Positions 22,279 through 31,955 of a stretch of DNA of 60,446 nucleotides are shown piece by piece. The stretch is from Coprinopsis marcescibilis. Its lineage: Eukaryota > Basidiomycota > Agaricomycetes > Agaricales > Psathyrellaceae. Numbering within the stretch: the first letter of the stretch is position 1; each line of letters opens with the position of its first letter. The notes beneath the pieces were generated by a model, which searched no databases, had not been told where the DNA came from, and saw only the letters and a program-made list of their open reading frames with translations. The position numbers and the translations under genes were made by a program. The stretch spans positions 1 through 60,446 of the forward strand of contig ML210334.1 in the NCBI GenBank assembly GCA_004369085.1, read 5' to 3'.

Positions 22279-23826
22279 ATGCCCCCCAACCAAACCTTGG
22301 GACCACCGAAGGGGATTTTGTTGTATCCTTCCAATCATGCTGTATTGGCCGACCATCGACAGTCGAGCATTCTTGAAGCGGCCCATGGGGCACCTTACAG
22401 CGGGGTATGCCCCATAGATCGTCTTCCACCAGAGCTTTTGTACGAAGTCTTTTTGGTGGCCTGCGACGGAGAGGTCATCCAAATGGACTACGAAGAAGAC
22501 TTCAATCATATTTCCCCGCTAGAGCCTCGTCCTACGTGCATAGAACTCGCCCGTGTGTGTAGTTCGTGGAGAGAAGCAGCATTGTCCCATCCGATTATTT
22601 GGACCAACATCGAGCTTATGTTCTCCTGGGAATTGATGGACGACAGGATCAGTGACCACCTAGAAGCCTTTGCAAGGGCACTCGATACGGTTATCAAGAG
22701 ATCCGCAAACCTCCCCCTTCACATTCGCATTTCAGGCGACTTTCACACTCTTTACAATGGCTTTGATCTGAAGATCATCTGCGACATCTTGTTGCAACAC
22801 TTCCACAGGTGGTTCACATTTGCGATAGAAGATATCAGAATCCCATACGAAATTTACCGCTTCATGAGCGAAGCAAATGCTGACTCCCACCTGACGAAGA
22901 TTTCCATCGTAGAATGCGACTGCTTCAATAGCGACGAAGATCTTCCGACCAACAAATTGGCCGCGCCCAACCTTACCCACTGCACGTTGAACAACATCGA
23001 CGAAATGATGACGTTTCCTATTCCATGGAACCAGCTAAAGACTCTTTGCATATACAACGATCGTACAGGTCCATGGGTCGAGAATTACCACCATATATTC
23101 GTAATACTCCGCCAATCGTCAGCATTGGAGACTTTGCGAATCGGCATTCAAGATGGTGTGCTTTATGACGCCGATGGATATGACCCGGCCAACCAGCCAA
23201 CCATTCATTTGCTCTCTCTACGCGTACTGGAGCTCCTGAACTGCTCGCACTTTGTCCGTACTGCTTTGCAGGTAGATATTTCTGCCCCGGAGGTGCAGCA
23301 GGTCGACGCGGTGGTGTCGCGAGAAGGCCTTCGCGAGATACAGATCGTCCCACTCGTCAATCGTTTCCTCCGTAAACCCAAGCTCCGTCAGCTCCGTATA
23401 TGCCTCTGTAGCCCAGAATATCTCATTTCCAGTCGCGGGTTTCGATTTCGAAGCCCGTCGTTCCTTGGGTACCTGCAAAGCGACAATTTGGCGACTTGGA
23501 GAGGCTGGTTTGCAGCCATCTTTTCCCCGGCTCCGAGGGCAGAGCAGAAGAAGAAGCTACTTCGGACTTTCCAGTCAATAAAGGTGCCGGACGCGTACTG
23601 GAAGCACTTCACCCGCGATAACACGATTGAAGATATTATCGGGAAGCTTCTAGACAACCCGACCCCAGCCGAATTGAGTCCATTATCGATGGCTTCAATA
23701 GCCGACTTCGTCACCGACGAGGAGCTCTGGTTTCTGGCAGAGGTCATCAATTGCTTGGCAAGATCTGCCTCTCTACAAGACTCTATACCTGTATTCACGG
23801 TTGTACTGGCCCTCAGTCATCTATAG
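22279..23826 (+). CDS. F-box-like protein, 515 aa
   Basis: A single open exon starting at the first ATG (MPPNQTLGPPKG). An F-box-like motif occurs at about residues 45-110 (IDRLPPELLYEVFLVACDG, then ELARVCSSWREAALSHPIIWTNIEL). The rest consists of irregular leucine-rich segments (LRVLELLNCSHFVRTAL, KLRQLRICLC) as in the very large Agaricomycete F-box families. Expected to bind Skp1 and recruit substrates to an SCF ubiquitin ligase; the substrate is unknown. It lies directly after the M35 protease gene with about 300 bp between. Confidence 0.8.
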   Translation: MPPNQTLGPPKGILLYPSNHAVLADHRQSSILEAAHGAPYSGVCPIDRLPPELLYEVFLVACDGEVIQMDYEEDFNHISPLEPRPTCIELARVCSSWREAALSHPIIWTNIELMFSWELMDDRISDHLEAFARALDTVIKRSANLPLHIRISGDFHTLYNGFDLKIICDILLQHFHRWFTFAIEDIRIPYEIYRFMSEANADSHLTKISIVECDCFNSDEDLPTNKLAAPNLTHCTLNNIDEMMTFPIPWNQLKTLCIYNDRTGPWVENYHHIFVILRQSSALETLRIGIQDGVLYDADGYDPANQPTIHLLSLRVLELLNCSHFVRTALQVDISAPEVQQVDAVVSREGLREIQIVPLVNRFLRKPKLRQLRICLCSPEYLISSRGFRFRSPSFLGYLQSDNLATWRGWFAAIFSPAPRAEQKKKLLRTFQSIKVPDAYWKHFTRDNTIEDIIGKLLDNPTPAELSPLSMASIADFVTDEELWFLAEVINCLARSASLQDSIPVFTVVLALSHL

Positions 23827-24813
23827 GAGTGGCTTTTGAGAAAATAGTGAATTACTTCGTGGCTCTGGGTACCACCCTTCTAGATGTCTATGTGCACAGT
23901 TCCTTATGGCTGCTCGGTCTAATGCTTACCTGCCTCTCAGATTGCTTGATCTCACCTCATCGAACACCGTGTCGATCTTGGCGACAGCGACGTTAAGCGC
24001 TCTGACAAGTCCGTGAGCGCCAAAATGAGATGCATTACAATTTTAAGCTGTGAGCTCATAGAATATTTATATTGCACCATAGAGACAAGAGGCATCCTGA
24101 TAAAACCTCTAATAGGCTTAGTAGAGTCACAGCGGGGGGGTGAAAGGATTGTAAGGTTACGAAATTCTTTGGCCTAGCTAAATCGACCCAGGGATCCATG
24201 TCTTCTGAGGCGAGTAGATACGCAGATTTTACATCTACTTAGTACCCTACTACTTACCCCCACTATGAACTCCTCAGACTTCCCGCCATGGTGAAAGAAA
24301 TGTGGGCCATGCCCACGCTAATGGCCTAACTGGGTGACTGTACTCCCATAGTAATGACGATGGAGGAGAATGCAAACAATAAGCTTCTCAGTATGTCCGT
24401 ATTGATACACCGTATGAAAGCGAATCGTACTTACCTTTGAAAGACTCTTAGGGCCGGCTTGTTGTGATCAAGTGCCAAACTTCCCGGCAGATAATCAATT
24501 GTTGGGGACCCTCTCAAAGTCATGTAAACCTCTAGCCTTCATTATCGTGGCTCTGCGTATAGACTTTTGTCTACTTGCTAGCGAGGAAGAAAAATAGAGA
24601 AAAGTCCACAACCACCAATCGATATATTATTACACCCCAAAACCGGAATCAAATGCTCAATTTCAAATCGATAGGGGCTCTTCTGTTTTTCGTTGTCAGC
24701 CTTCCCTCCCGTCAAGCTCCGTCACCGTTGCTGGTTCACCAACTTGGCTAACGGCTGGAGTCGCCACCACGCTTTAGGCTCTACCTTTGCCCACACCTCA
24801 ATCCACAACGCTG
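23827..24813. other. Intergenic region, about 1 kb
   Basis: AT-rich in places; no gene supported. A short frame in another phase overlaps the start of the next gene (24693-25148) but shows no protein character. Confidence 0.3.
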
Positions 24814-25866
24814 ATGGCCATGAACACCACACAACCCCTTTCCAGCCTGGAATTGACAACCGCTATCCCGTCCCGGACGATTCAGAGTGCAGCCGACGCA
24901 ATAATGCACTTGATAGAGCGAGAAAGGGCAGACGTTGTCCAAGAACTGGTACAGGAGAGGAGGCGGACATTCCACCTCGAGCAGGAGTGCCAAAACCTAC
25001 GGCGGGAGTTGGAGGCGGAACGAGCGGGATGTGGTGGCGTACGCGTTGCGGGAGTGCAGGGTGGAACATTTCCAACGATCCAAGCAAGGCCTCAGGAAAA
25101 CTCGCCTTTCTATATCAATTTCCAGCCGAATCGCGAGGCCCAAGATAATCGGCAATCGCTGGAATGCTCGTGTGGGGAAGAAGTTCAAGAGCTCAAGCAA
25201 AAATTGGCCCAGACGGAGCTGTTCCTTAACGCTTATCGGTCAGGTCGCCCATTGGAAATCGAGAAAGTGTTCGACGTTCAGAAGAAGCGATCCTCAAACA
25301 AAAAGGGAGATTTTTCGCTGTACTGTCAGAGTACGAACGTGGAGCTTACAAGGCAAAGCCAAACGTTTATCGCTCAGGGAGAACGAGGGACGATGGACCA
25401 AAAACAGGCGAAGACAGACAACGATGAGCCATCGCTGCAGAACAAAGTCAATGTCGCAGATTTGAAGAAGGAGCTCACGAACCTGCATACGACTTTGGAG
25501 GCTCAGGGCCTCCTATTTTCGTCGACGAAGAACGCGCAAGGCGTCGCAGTCATTCTATACAACCCAGAGGTCCACACAGTTATGCAGCAGATCGTCGGCG
25601 AAGCGAAGCGCCGCAATCTCATTCCAGATACGATGAACATCCAGGCATTAGAGAGTGGGGATATCAAGCTTTACGAGTTCGCGAAGCTTGTTTCCGGTAT
25701 CGTTTCTCAGGCACGGACCATAGAGTTGCAGAGAACCCAAGCGCTAAGAGCGGGCTTGGCTCAGGGTTGGACGGTAAAGCAATGGTTTGACGCAATGGTT
25801 TCATTCAATGCAGCTTTGAAATCTGGAGCTGTTCCAAAATACATGGATGGGATGGGATTTCCTTGA
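24814..25866 (+). CDS. Uncharacterised coiled-coil protein, 350 aa
   Basis: One open frame from ATG 24814 (MAMNTTQPLSSLELTT); a second Met lies two codons on. Residues about 25-65 are strongly charged and helical (IERERADVVQELVQERRRT..LEQECQNLRRELEAERAG), followed by a Cys-Gly spacer and a second helix (EEVQELKQKLAQTELFLNAY). The C-terminal third is another helical region (DLKKELTNLHTTLEAQG, IQALESGDIKLYEFAKLVSG) and ends YMDGMGFP. I recognise no domain. No signal peptide or membrane segment. It may be a lineage-specific gene; an unrecognised intron in the middle (about 25290-25400) cannot be excluded. Confidence 0.6.
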   Translation: MAMNTTQPLSSLELTTAIPSRTIQSAADAIMHLIERERADVVQELVQERRRTFHLEQECQNLRRELEAERAGCGGVRVAGVQGGTFPTIQARPQENSPFYINFQPNREAQDNRQSLECSCGEEVQELKQKLAQTELFLNAYRSGRPLEIEKVFDVQKKRSSNKKGDFSLYCQSTNVELTRQSQTFIAQGERGTMDQKQAKTDNDEPSLQNKVNVADLKKELTNLHTTLEAQGLLFSSTKNAQGVAVILYNPEVHTVMQQIVGEAKRRNLIPDTMNIQALESGDIKLYEFAKLVSGIVSQARTIELQRTQALRAGLAQGWTVKQWFDAMVSFNAALKSGAVPKYMDGMGFP

Positions 25867-28304
25867 ATCCGACCGGCAACGGTTTCTGACCTCGTTTCCT
25901 GGTGGTGGTATGATGGTGAGCTCAGAGCTGTTACGTGTTCATTAGTATAGTCTTTCATTGACCCTATCCTTGGCAATCTATGACAGCTGTCTCTCCGGTG
26001 TATGATGCACCCGAACCGCCTGCAAAGCGAAATTCGACACAGATCTCGGTTTCACGACAACGCGACTCATGGAGGGCTCGAAACTCCGGACAAGGTCCAA
26101 AATACTCGCGAAATCGCCCTTTACGCCGCCCGTGCATTGTATTATAACCATCATACTAAAAACGACCTTCATCTTGCCTTCACCTCCGCTGGCCATCTGG
26201 CCTGTGGATATTGGGAAACGTCAAGGAAACGTGGACTTTCGGGACATAACCTCTCAGGGCACTTTCTACCGCATTACGACACACGTTTATTTTCGGTCTT
26301 CAGGGGATATCTTCTTGACTCCCGACTTATGTGTTATCCCACACACCCTGATGCCCCGTGTTGTGTCCTGGACACGACCTCGGCAGTGGCTAAACTTTAT
26401 ATCGCTTACATACTCAGTACATACGTACGCATGTACTTTGGCTCACACTGGGGTCAGTCTCAGCTCTGTATGCCTCGTGTATGTAGTATTTGCTGTGTCG
26501 TCATCAGGGGCGCAGGTGCAACGTAATGGCTCGGGCTTCAGGGTCCTGCGCGCTCGGTTAGGACGCCTGCTCAATTTGTAATTCAATACAATTCGATACC
26601 GTGATCATGGTCCTTTGATACATCTCTGCGCATGGGTGCGCAGCGCAGCTACTAGGAGGAGTACATCGCGAAGCACTTGCGTTTGTCCATGTAACCGTAT
26701 AGAAGAACAAACATCAGATCCAGCTTCCGAGCCGGCGAGCCCCTCTTTCAACGCAGAGACAAACTTTGTATTCGGATATATCAAATGGGCTTTATAATTC
26801 TTCAAAGGGCTCTTAGCCTCTCTTAGCACGGCATCCGGTGTGGATGGGCGCGACGGGCGGCTTTTATCCTCTTTTATCCCCTAACAGCCTGAGCGACTCT
26901 CGCGTGGGTGGGCGTGGGTACTGAAAATATGTACGTATGCACGCTACTTTTGCGCCCGGGTATTCGGAAGCTACACACAGAGAAAATAGTATGTCCACAG
27001 GTAGAATATTGATGACCTGGGATGACGAGAAGATCCATACACGGACAGCGTCGGCAAGGCGCCAAGAGGCGCCACCAGTCGAGAAGCAGTGGTTCTCGCT
27101 TGTTGGTGTAACCCTGAACAGTGAATATGTAGCAACACACATAAATCGGATAGGCAACTTCCATTTGAAAGGGTGATCGGAATGGTTATTATTGCCTCAA
27201 GCAAATGTGCCGGAGCTTCCGAACTCCATTTAAACTCCTACAATCTACTGAGCTTATGCTTATGGTAGCAAAACTAATGCATCGACGCTGCGCCATCTTT
27301 CACATGCGTACGTTGATTACGACTGTATGAAACTCGTCATCTTGCTTTGAGGGGGTCCAAGTAGGTACCAAAGCTATCCAGGGCTGCAGGGATGATAGGG
27401 GATGATGCAACTTCAACTTGTCATTACAGCCATGATCAGTAGCGCTGGGCAGACCTGCCGAGCAACCGATGATGATCGCCCCGGCAATTAGGGAAAGCGA
27501 ATAAGCAATTGAATAAGCATTATGGTGTCGCGCGGGGCCTGCGAGCGCTTCCTGTGTTGCCTTCTTCGCCTCTCCCCGGAAAGCCCATAGGGTGATTGAT
27601 ATCAATCTTCATGATTGATTCGTGGACCACTTGCACCCACCGCAGTAGACTCAGCTCCCACTACGCCGCTCGTATGTCATCCTTAGGGCAAGGTAAGGAA
27701 GCCTTGCTCGATTTCACAAGCCTTTACAAAGGTTAAGAAGCAGATTGCTGAACACGTGGAGTAACAGACATAGCGGGCGTTTGGCCACCTTTGCGACTTG
27801 AATTCCGCCGTGACGGGAATTGTTTGTGAAGCTCGGCTCGGCTCGCTCGGAATGAATTGAAAAATATCTCAATGAGTATGCATTGTGGTGTGCCTGTTGC
27901 CGCCGCACACGAGTCAGCGGGACGCGGACGGATGTAATACAAAGGACTAGAACGATTGTATTATGCTATGGGGCGGGCTAAGCCAACCGCAGCTTTATGG
28001 AGGCACACAATTTTCGACGCCATCCAATAGTCTTGGTGGCACAGACACAAATCAAACGCCGAAATGCCTGACCTGTGTTATGCCGGCGCGAAGTTACTGA
28101 TCTATAACGTACATATGGAAGAGTATATAAATGCATGGCCTGCGAGCTACGAGGATGTCCTTTCCACCCACCCACTCGTCTCCACCTCTCCGTGCTTCTG
28201 GGCTCATCCATCGGAAAGTGGATCCAAAACGTACACACGGTTGTTACACATTCGCCACTCTACGACTGTTTGACCTCACTTGTGACCGGTTGGACCTCGC
28301 TTCA
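25867..28304. other. Gene-poor region, 2.4 kb
   Basis: Two overlapping frames (26002-26526 and 26069-26581) exclude each other and neither resembles a protein. Elsewhere only short frames occur. No repeat with clear ends was recognised. The left end holds the 3' side of the coiled-coil gene and the right end the promoter of the next gene. Confidence 0.35.
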
Positions 28305-28312
28305 TATATAAA
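28305..28312 (+). promoter_or_regulatory. TATA box of the 28392 gene
   Basis: TATATAAA located 80 bases upstream of the ATG at 28392 and followed by a CT-rich leader (CTTCACTCCTCTTGG, CCTCCCAACC, CTCTCCCTTCTCC), as is common at basidiomycete promoters. Confidence 0.6.
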
Positions 28313-28391
28313 GGCCCCTTGGTCTTCGCTTCACTCCTCTTGGAACGCACCCTCCCAACCAATTCTCTCCCTTCTCCGACGTGTTTGAAGG

Positions 28392-29217
28392 ATGTTTCAC
28401 TCCATATCCGGCAGAGCCGTGTCTTTCTTGTCATTCGAAAAGGTGCAACAAGTCGCAATGTGGCGCATGGAGGTGGAGCGTTGTCGTCGATCGCAACCCG
28501 AGACTGTTCCCCTAATTGACCTGACGGATTTCATTGCGACTGAATCAGGCAGCAGCGACCCTATCCACCACGACTACTATCGACACGCGCAATACGATGA
28601 TGAAAGCGAGATGGAGCGGATGACATACATTGCAGAGGGTGACAAACGGGTCTTCAACCTTCCTCATCCTGACCGGAATCCTTTGGTAAGTCGGTTTGCG
28701 TTATCCGTGCGGTCGACCGGGCAACACGTCCGCTTCTTACGCATCCGTTTCCCTCGCTATTTGCTAACCATCATGATTATATTAGATGTGTTATGATGTG
28801 GACCTGATCGAGGAGGAATACAAGCGGGTGTTGCATGAGTGGAACGATTTCGAGGAGGAGAAATGGGAAGCGCAAAAGAAGTTCCGGAATTGGCCTACCC
28901 CGGATAACCTGCAACGTTTGATCAGTAAAGACATTGCTGTGCAGACGGCTTCATCGGCGTCAAGGTACCTGGAGTATTATGCAGGAAATCACCGGCTTCC
29001 AATCGACTTCCACCAATTGTTCTTCAAAATCTATCGTCCACCAGAGTTTTACCTGTACATGACGGATGATGACTGGAGCCCTATATCCAGTGACGGCTCG
29101 TTCTCTCCATTCGACGGTTCTTGGATTCCTCCGACGTCAACGATGGCCTCGACAACGTTCTCTCCGGGTCTTTGGATCCCACCAAGGCATATGCAGTCGC
29201 AGTTGATCGCAGTGTAG
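28392..29217 (+). CDS. Hypothetical protein, 241 aa, two exons
   Basis: Exons 28392-28685 and 28786-29217, joined by a 100-bp intron with GTAAG donor and TTGCTAACC branch-like site; phase 0. The protein is rich in acidic and aromatic residues (LIDLTDFIATESGSSD, YDVDLIEEEYKRVLHEWNDF, FHQLFFKIYRPPEFYLYM) with a Ser/Pro-rich end carrying a repeated WIPP (GSWIPPTS..GLWIPPRH). No signal peptide, membrane segment or known domain. A good TATA box and leader support expression. Function unknown; probably lineage-specific. Confidence 0.65.
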
Positions 29218-29607
29218 AACACGCATAGGCCGGGTGGCTTGAACCGAGATGGTCGCGAATGGGATGAAGTCGAAGGAGTAAAAGGTTCCGGTTTTCGAGG
29301 ATCTGCAATTCTCGCAGGCAGGGACGTGACGCGGAGAAAGCGCGTCAAGACTCTGATATGATGAAAGGTGTGATGGTTGTTTATGGATAATTCATGGGAC
29401 TTCGTAGGGTAGAGGCTTGCGTTCAGCCATCATAGTAATTGAACCAAATCCAAATATGTATTGGAAGTAATAATATGGTATATCTTAATAGTATTATGAG
29501 TGGGGGTAGTTGTCAATAAATCGTGTAAATGCATACACAGATGTCACAGGACTCGGCTAGCATCCAAGTCCTACCCCGAGTCGAGTTCCATACACCTTCA
29601 CAAAGGA
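29218..29607. other. Convergent 3' region
   Basis: Between the 28392 gene (+) and MIX17 (-). No open frame of interest. AATAAAT near 29515 and AATAATATGG near 29470 are candidate 3'-end signals. Confidence 0.3.
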
Positions 29608-30239
29608 TTAATAAGGTGCAGCTGCAGCTTGGCACTAGAAAAAGCAAATTAGAATACACTGTAATCCTCGATCATAGAACTGTTACACATACCGCTTTCA
29701 GCTGCTCAAGATACCATGTGCAAGAAGGAAGATCCGCCTTCTCCAAACACCTGGTGAAGTCTGGCAAAATTTGACGCGATGAGTCACCGATAGGATGCTG
29801 ACGTGGACGGGGAAACGTACCTTTAGCCTGAACCTCACAGCTGAGCCCACTCGACTGTTGCTGCTGCACGGGAGGCGCAGAAGCTTCAGCTGTTGCGGGT
29901 GCAGCATGACCTCCTCCACCGAAAAGCATACTTGAGAGTCCGTGTCCGATGGTCGATCCAATTGCTACAGATCCAGCGGTCGCGGCCATTTGAGCGATCA
30001 TACCGGGCTGCTTAGCCCCGGCACCAGACGCATGTTGTGCAGCGGCGGGTGGTGCTGGTGCGTGGTGAGCGGGTGCGTATCCTGCAGGCGCAGCAGCAGT
30101 GTGTGCACTCCTGGTCTGGGCAGGGGCAGCACGAGGAGAAGCTGCAGAGCGACCACGGGATTGGCGCTAGATACAAATACATTAGATTGTGATACGAATA
30201 GGAACCAGAGTCCAGTAGATTCAATAGACTTACAGGCAT
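29608..30239 (-). CDS. MIX17: Twin CX9C protein of the MIX17/CHCHD2 family
   Basis: Four exons on the minus strand: 30239-30234, 30166-29821, 29760-29693, 29634-29608. The first coding exon is only 6 nt (Met-Pro). The start MPRQSRGRSAASPRAAPAQT is the typical basic, mitochondria-targeting N-terminus of the family. It is followed by an Ala/Pro/His-rich stretch, the Gly-rich hydrophobic segment GMIAQMAATAGSVAIGSTIG and a linker, and then the CHCH domain with CEVQAKDFTRC and CTWYLEQLKAC (two CX9C). It ends QAAAAPY. Family members sit in the mitochondrial intermembrane space, are oxidised by Mia40 and influence respiration. It is transcribed divergently from another mitochondrial gene. Confidence 0.9.
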
Positions 30240-30468
30240 GATTAGAATAAAGAAAATGTATGAACTGCGTCGGTGGTTGTGGTTGTGGTTGAAGATCAAG
30301 GTCCAATAAATTCGAAATTTCTAGACGATGCCGGCAAGCTTGCGAGGACCGGAAAGTTCCGAATCAAATATGGCCAAATACGGGTCAGAGGCTGTCAGTT
30401 CTGGTGTCGACCAAATTGTCTGTGAGTTCTGAGTCATCGTCGATTTTGACTGCTACAGGTTCCAAAAT
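30240..30468. promoter_or_regulatory. Bidirectional promoter of two mitochondrial genes
   Basis: Only 229 bp separate the start codons of MIX17 (-) and the mL45/Mba1-type gene (+). Both leaders and promoters must share this space, which suggests joint expression. No obvious TATA box is present. Confidence 0.55.
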
Positions 30469-31955
30469 ATGGCTCTGAACGCTTACAGGGCGTACGGCGT
30501 AGGCCTGCGGTGCTCAGGTCGCTCGGTGGTATCGCCAGTCGCGGTTTCGCCATCTCAAACGCTCGAAGGGACGCGGAGAATCGTTGCACGGCGTTACGCG
30601 ACAGAGAGCGCGTTGTCATCAAAGAAAAAGGGTGCACCGTCTGCAAAGTCGACCCACAAGGCCGTTGGAGTCAGTTCTGCAGCTCCGAAGCGGACGCCTG
30701 CGAAGGTGGAGGAACGAGCGACGGGACATGTCGGCCAGACTCCAGCGGCGGCGCAGGTCAAGACTTTGCCCAAACGACCGTCAGCGACGAAGACAGCGCT
30801 GAAGGCCGCTGCACCGAAGACTCCGAAGACTCCGAAGACCGCAGCACCATTGGCTGCACCCCAGCCAGAAAGGATAGAGAAGGTTGAGGCCGAATTGACT
30901 CCCGAGGAACAACAGCTGCAGGAATTGGAGGCACTGCAGTATTTTGGGAAGGTTTTGCGAACATCCGACCCATATGGCCAACCAATACCATACTCATTAG
31001 GTGGGGTTCAGAATGCTGTCGCGATCTGTAGAAGCTAACGATGATTTCTGAAGCAAGATGTGAACCTTCCTCGGCCGACTGGGATCACATCAGTCAAGAA
31101 GTATGGTTCTCTCGGGCAGTGGTGGTCACAAATGTGGACCAATCGGCTTAATGACGCGAAGAACGCCGCGAGGTATGTGTATTCTCGCAGTTTGTGTACA
31201 CGCAACCATTGACTGTCAATTCGTAGTTTCTTTTCTCTCGCAAGCGATGAAGCGATTCCTGGCTATCGTCTAGGTCATATGCCTTGGTACAAGGCATTTA
31301 CTTTCCTTGCAATGGCACTCAAGACTCGATCGACCAAGAATAAGGCTTGGTCGGCAGGTTTGAGAAAGCAAGCTCTTGAGGCATACGTTGACCTTAACAG
31401 AGCTGTTTCAAGGTAGGGCCATATCATGTCTTGTCTTCCAATTTGTTGCTGTTGACACCCCAACCATGCAGTCGAGACACGAAGCACATCAAGAATATCA
31501 CCACATCCGAATATCAAAGCGAGATCCTGCGCCGTATCAAAAAGCAGCCTGCGGGTTATACCTTCAGATGGAAGCTGGAAAGGGAGATTTCCCCAGTCAG
31601 GATCGAATCTCTGCGTGTTACACAATACTATCTAGCAAAAGAAGAGCCCAAGTTCGGTAGCAGATACCTCGTCCACGCACTTGTTAAGTTTGACACTGAA
31701 CAGGTAAGGCCATGTTCGACCCCTCATCAGAGAACAAGACCGCTGATGGTTGTTTGACAGAGTCTTGAGTGCTACGCTCCAAATGGCGCTGCGGTGCACG
31801 AGGTGGCTGAGGGTGCTGTAAAGCAAAGCAATGGTACCATTGCTGCCAAACCGAAACGAGTGACAGAATACCTGATCTTAGAGAAACGATTATGGTATGA
31901 TGCGCCGTGGGTGTTCAGGGAACAGCGATGGGAAACGTCAGCGCGCCAGATTTAA
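30469..31955 (+). CDS. Mitochondrial Tim44-like-domain protein (mL45/Mba1 type)
   Basis: Five exons: 30469-31000, 31058-31172, 31227-31412, 31472-31703, 31761-31955; 419 aa. The N-terminus carries an Arg-rich presequence (RRIVARRYATES, with the RRYA typical of a matrix-processing site) and an Ala/Lys/Pro-rich linker. The C-terminal half is a Tim44-like domain: LGQWWSQMWTNRLNDAKNAA, ALEAYVDLNRAVSSRDTKHI, and the end TEYLILEKRLWYDAPWVFRE. This is the fold of the ribosome receptor Mba1 and of ribosomal protein mL45, which tether mitoribosomes to the inner membrane. The choice between Mba1 and mL45 is not settled from sequence alone; a Tim44 paralogue is less likely because the N-terminal Tim44 region is missing. 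Confidence 0.8.

Noticed and set aside
26002..26581. Two long overlapping plus-strand frames
   Set aside because: They exclude each other and have odd composition; no splice sites, TATA box or domain supports either.
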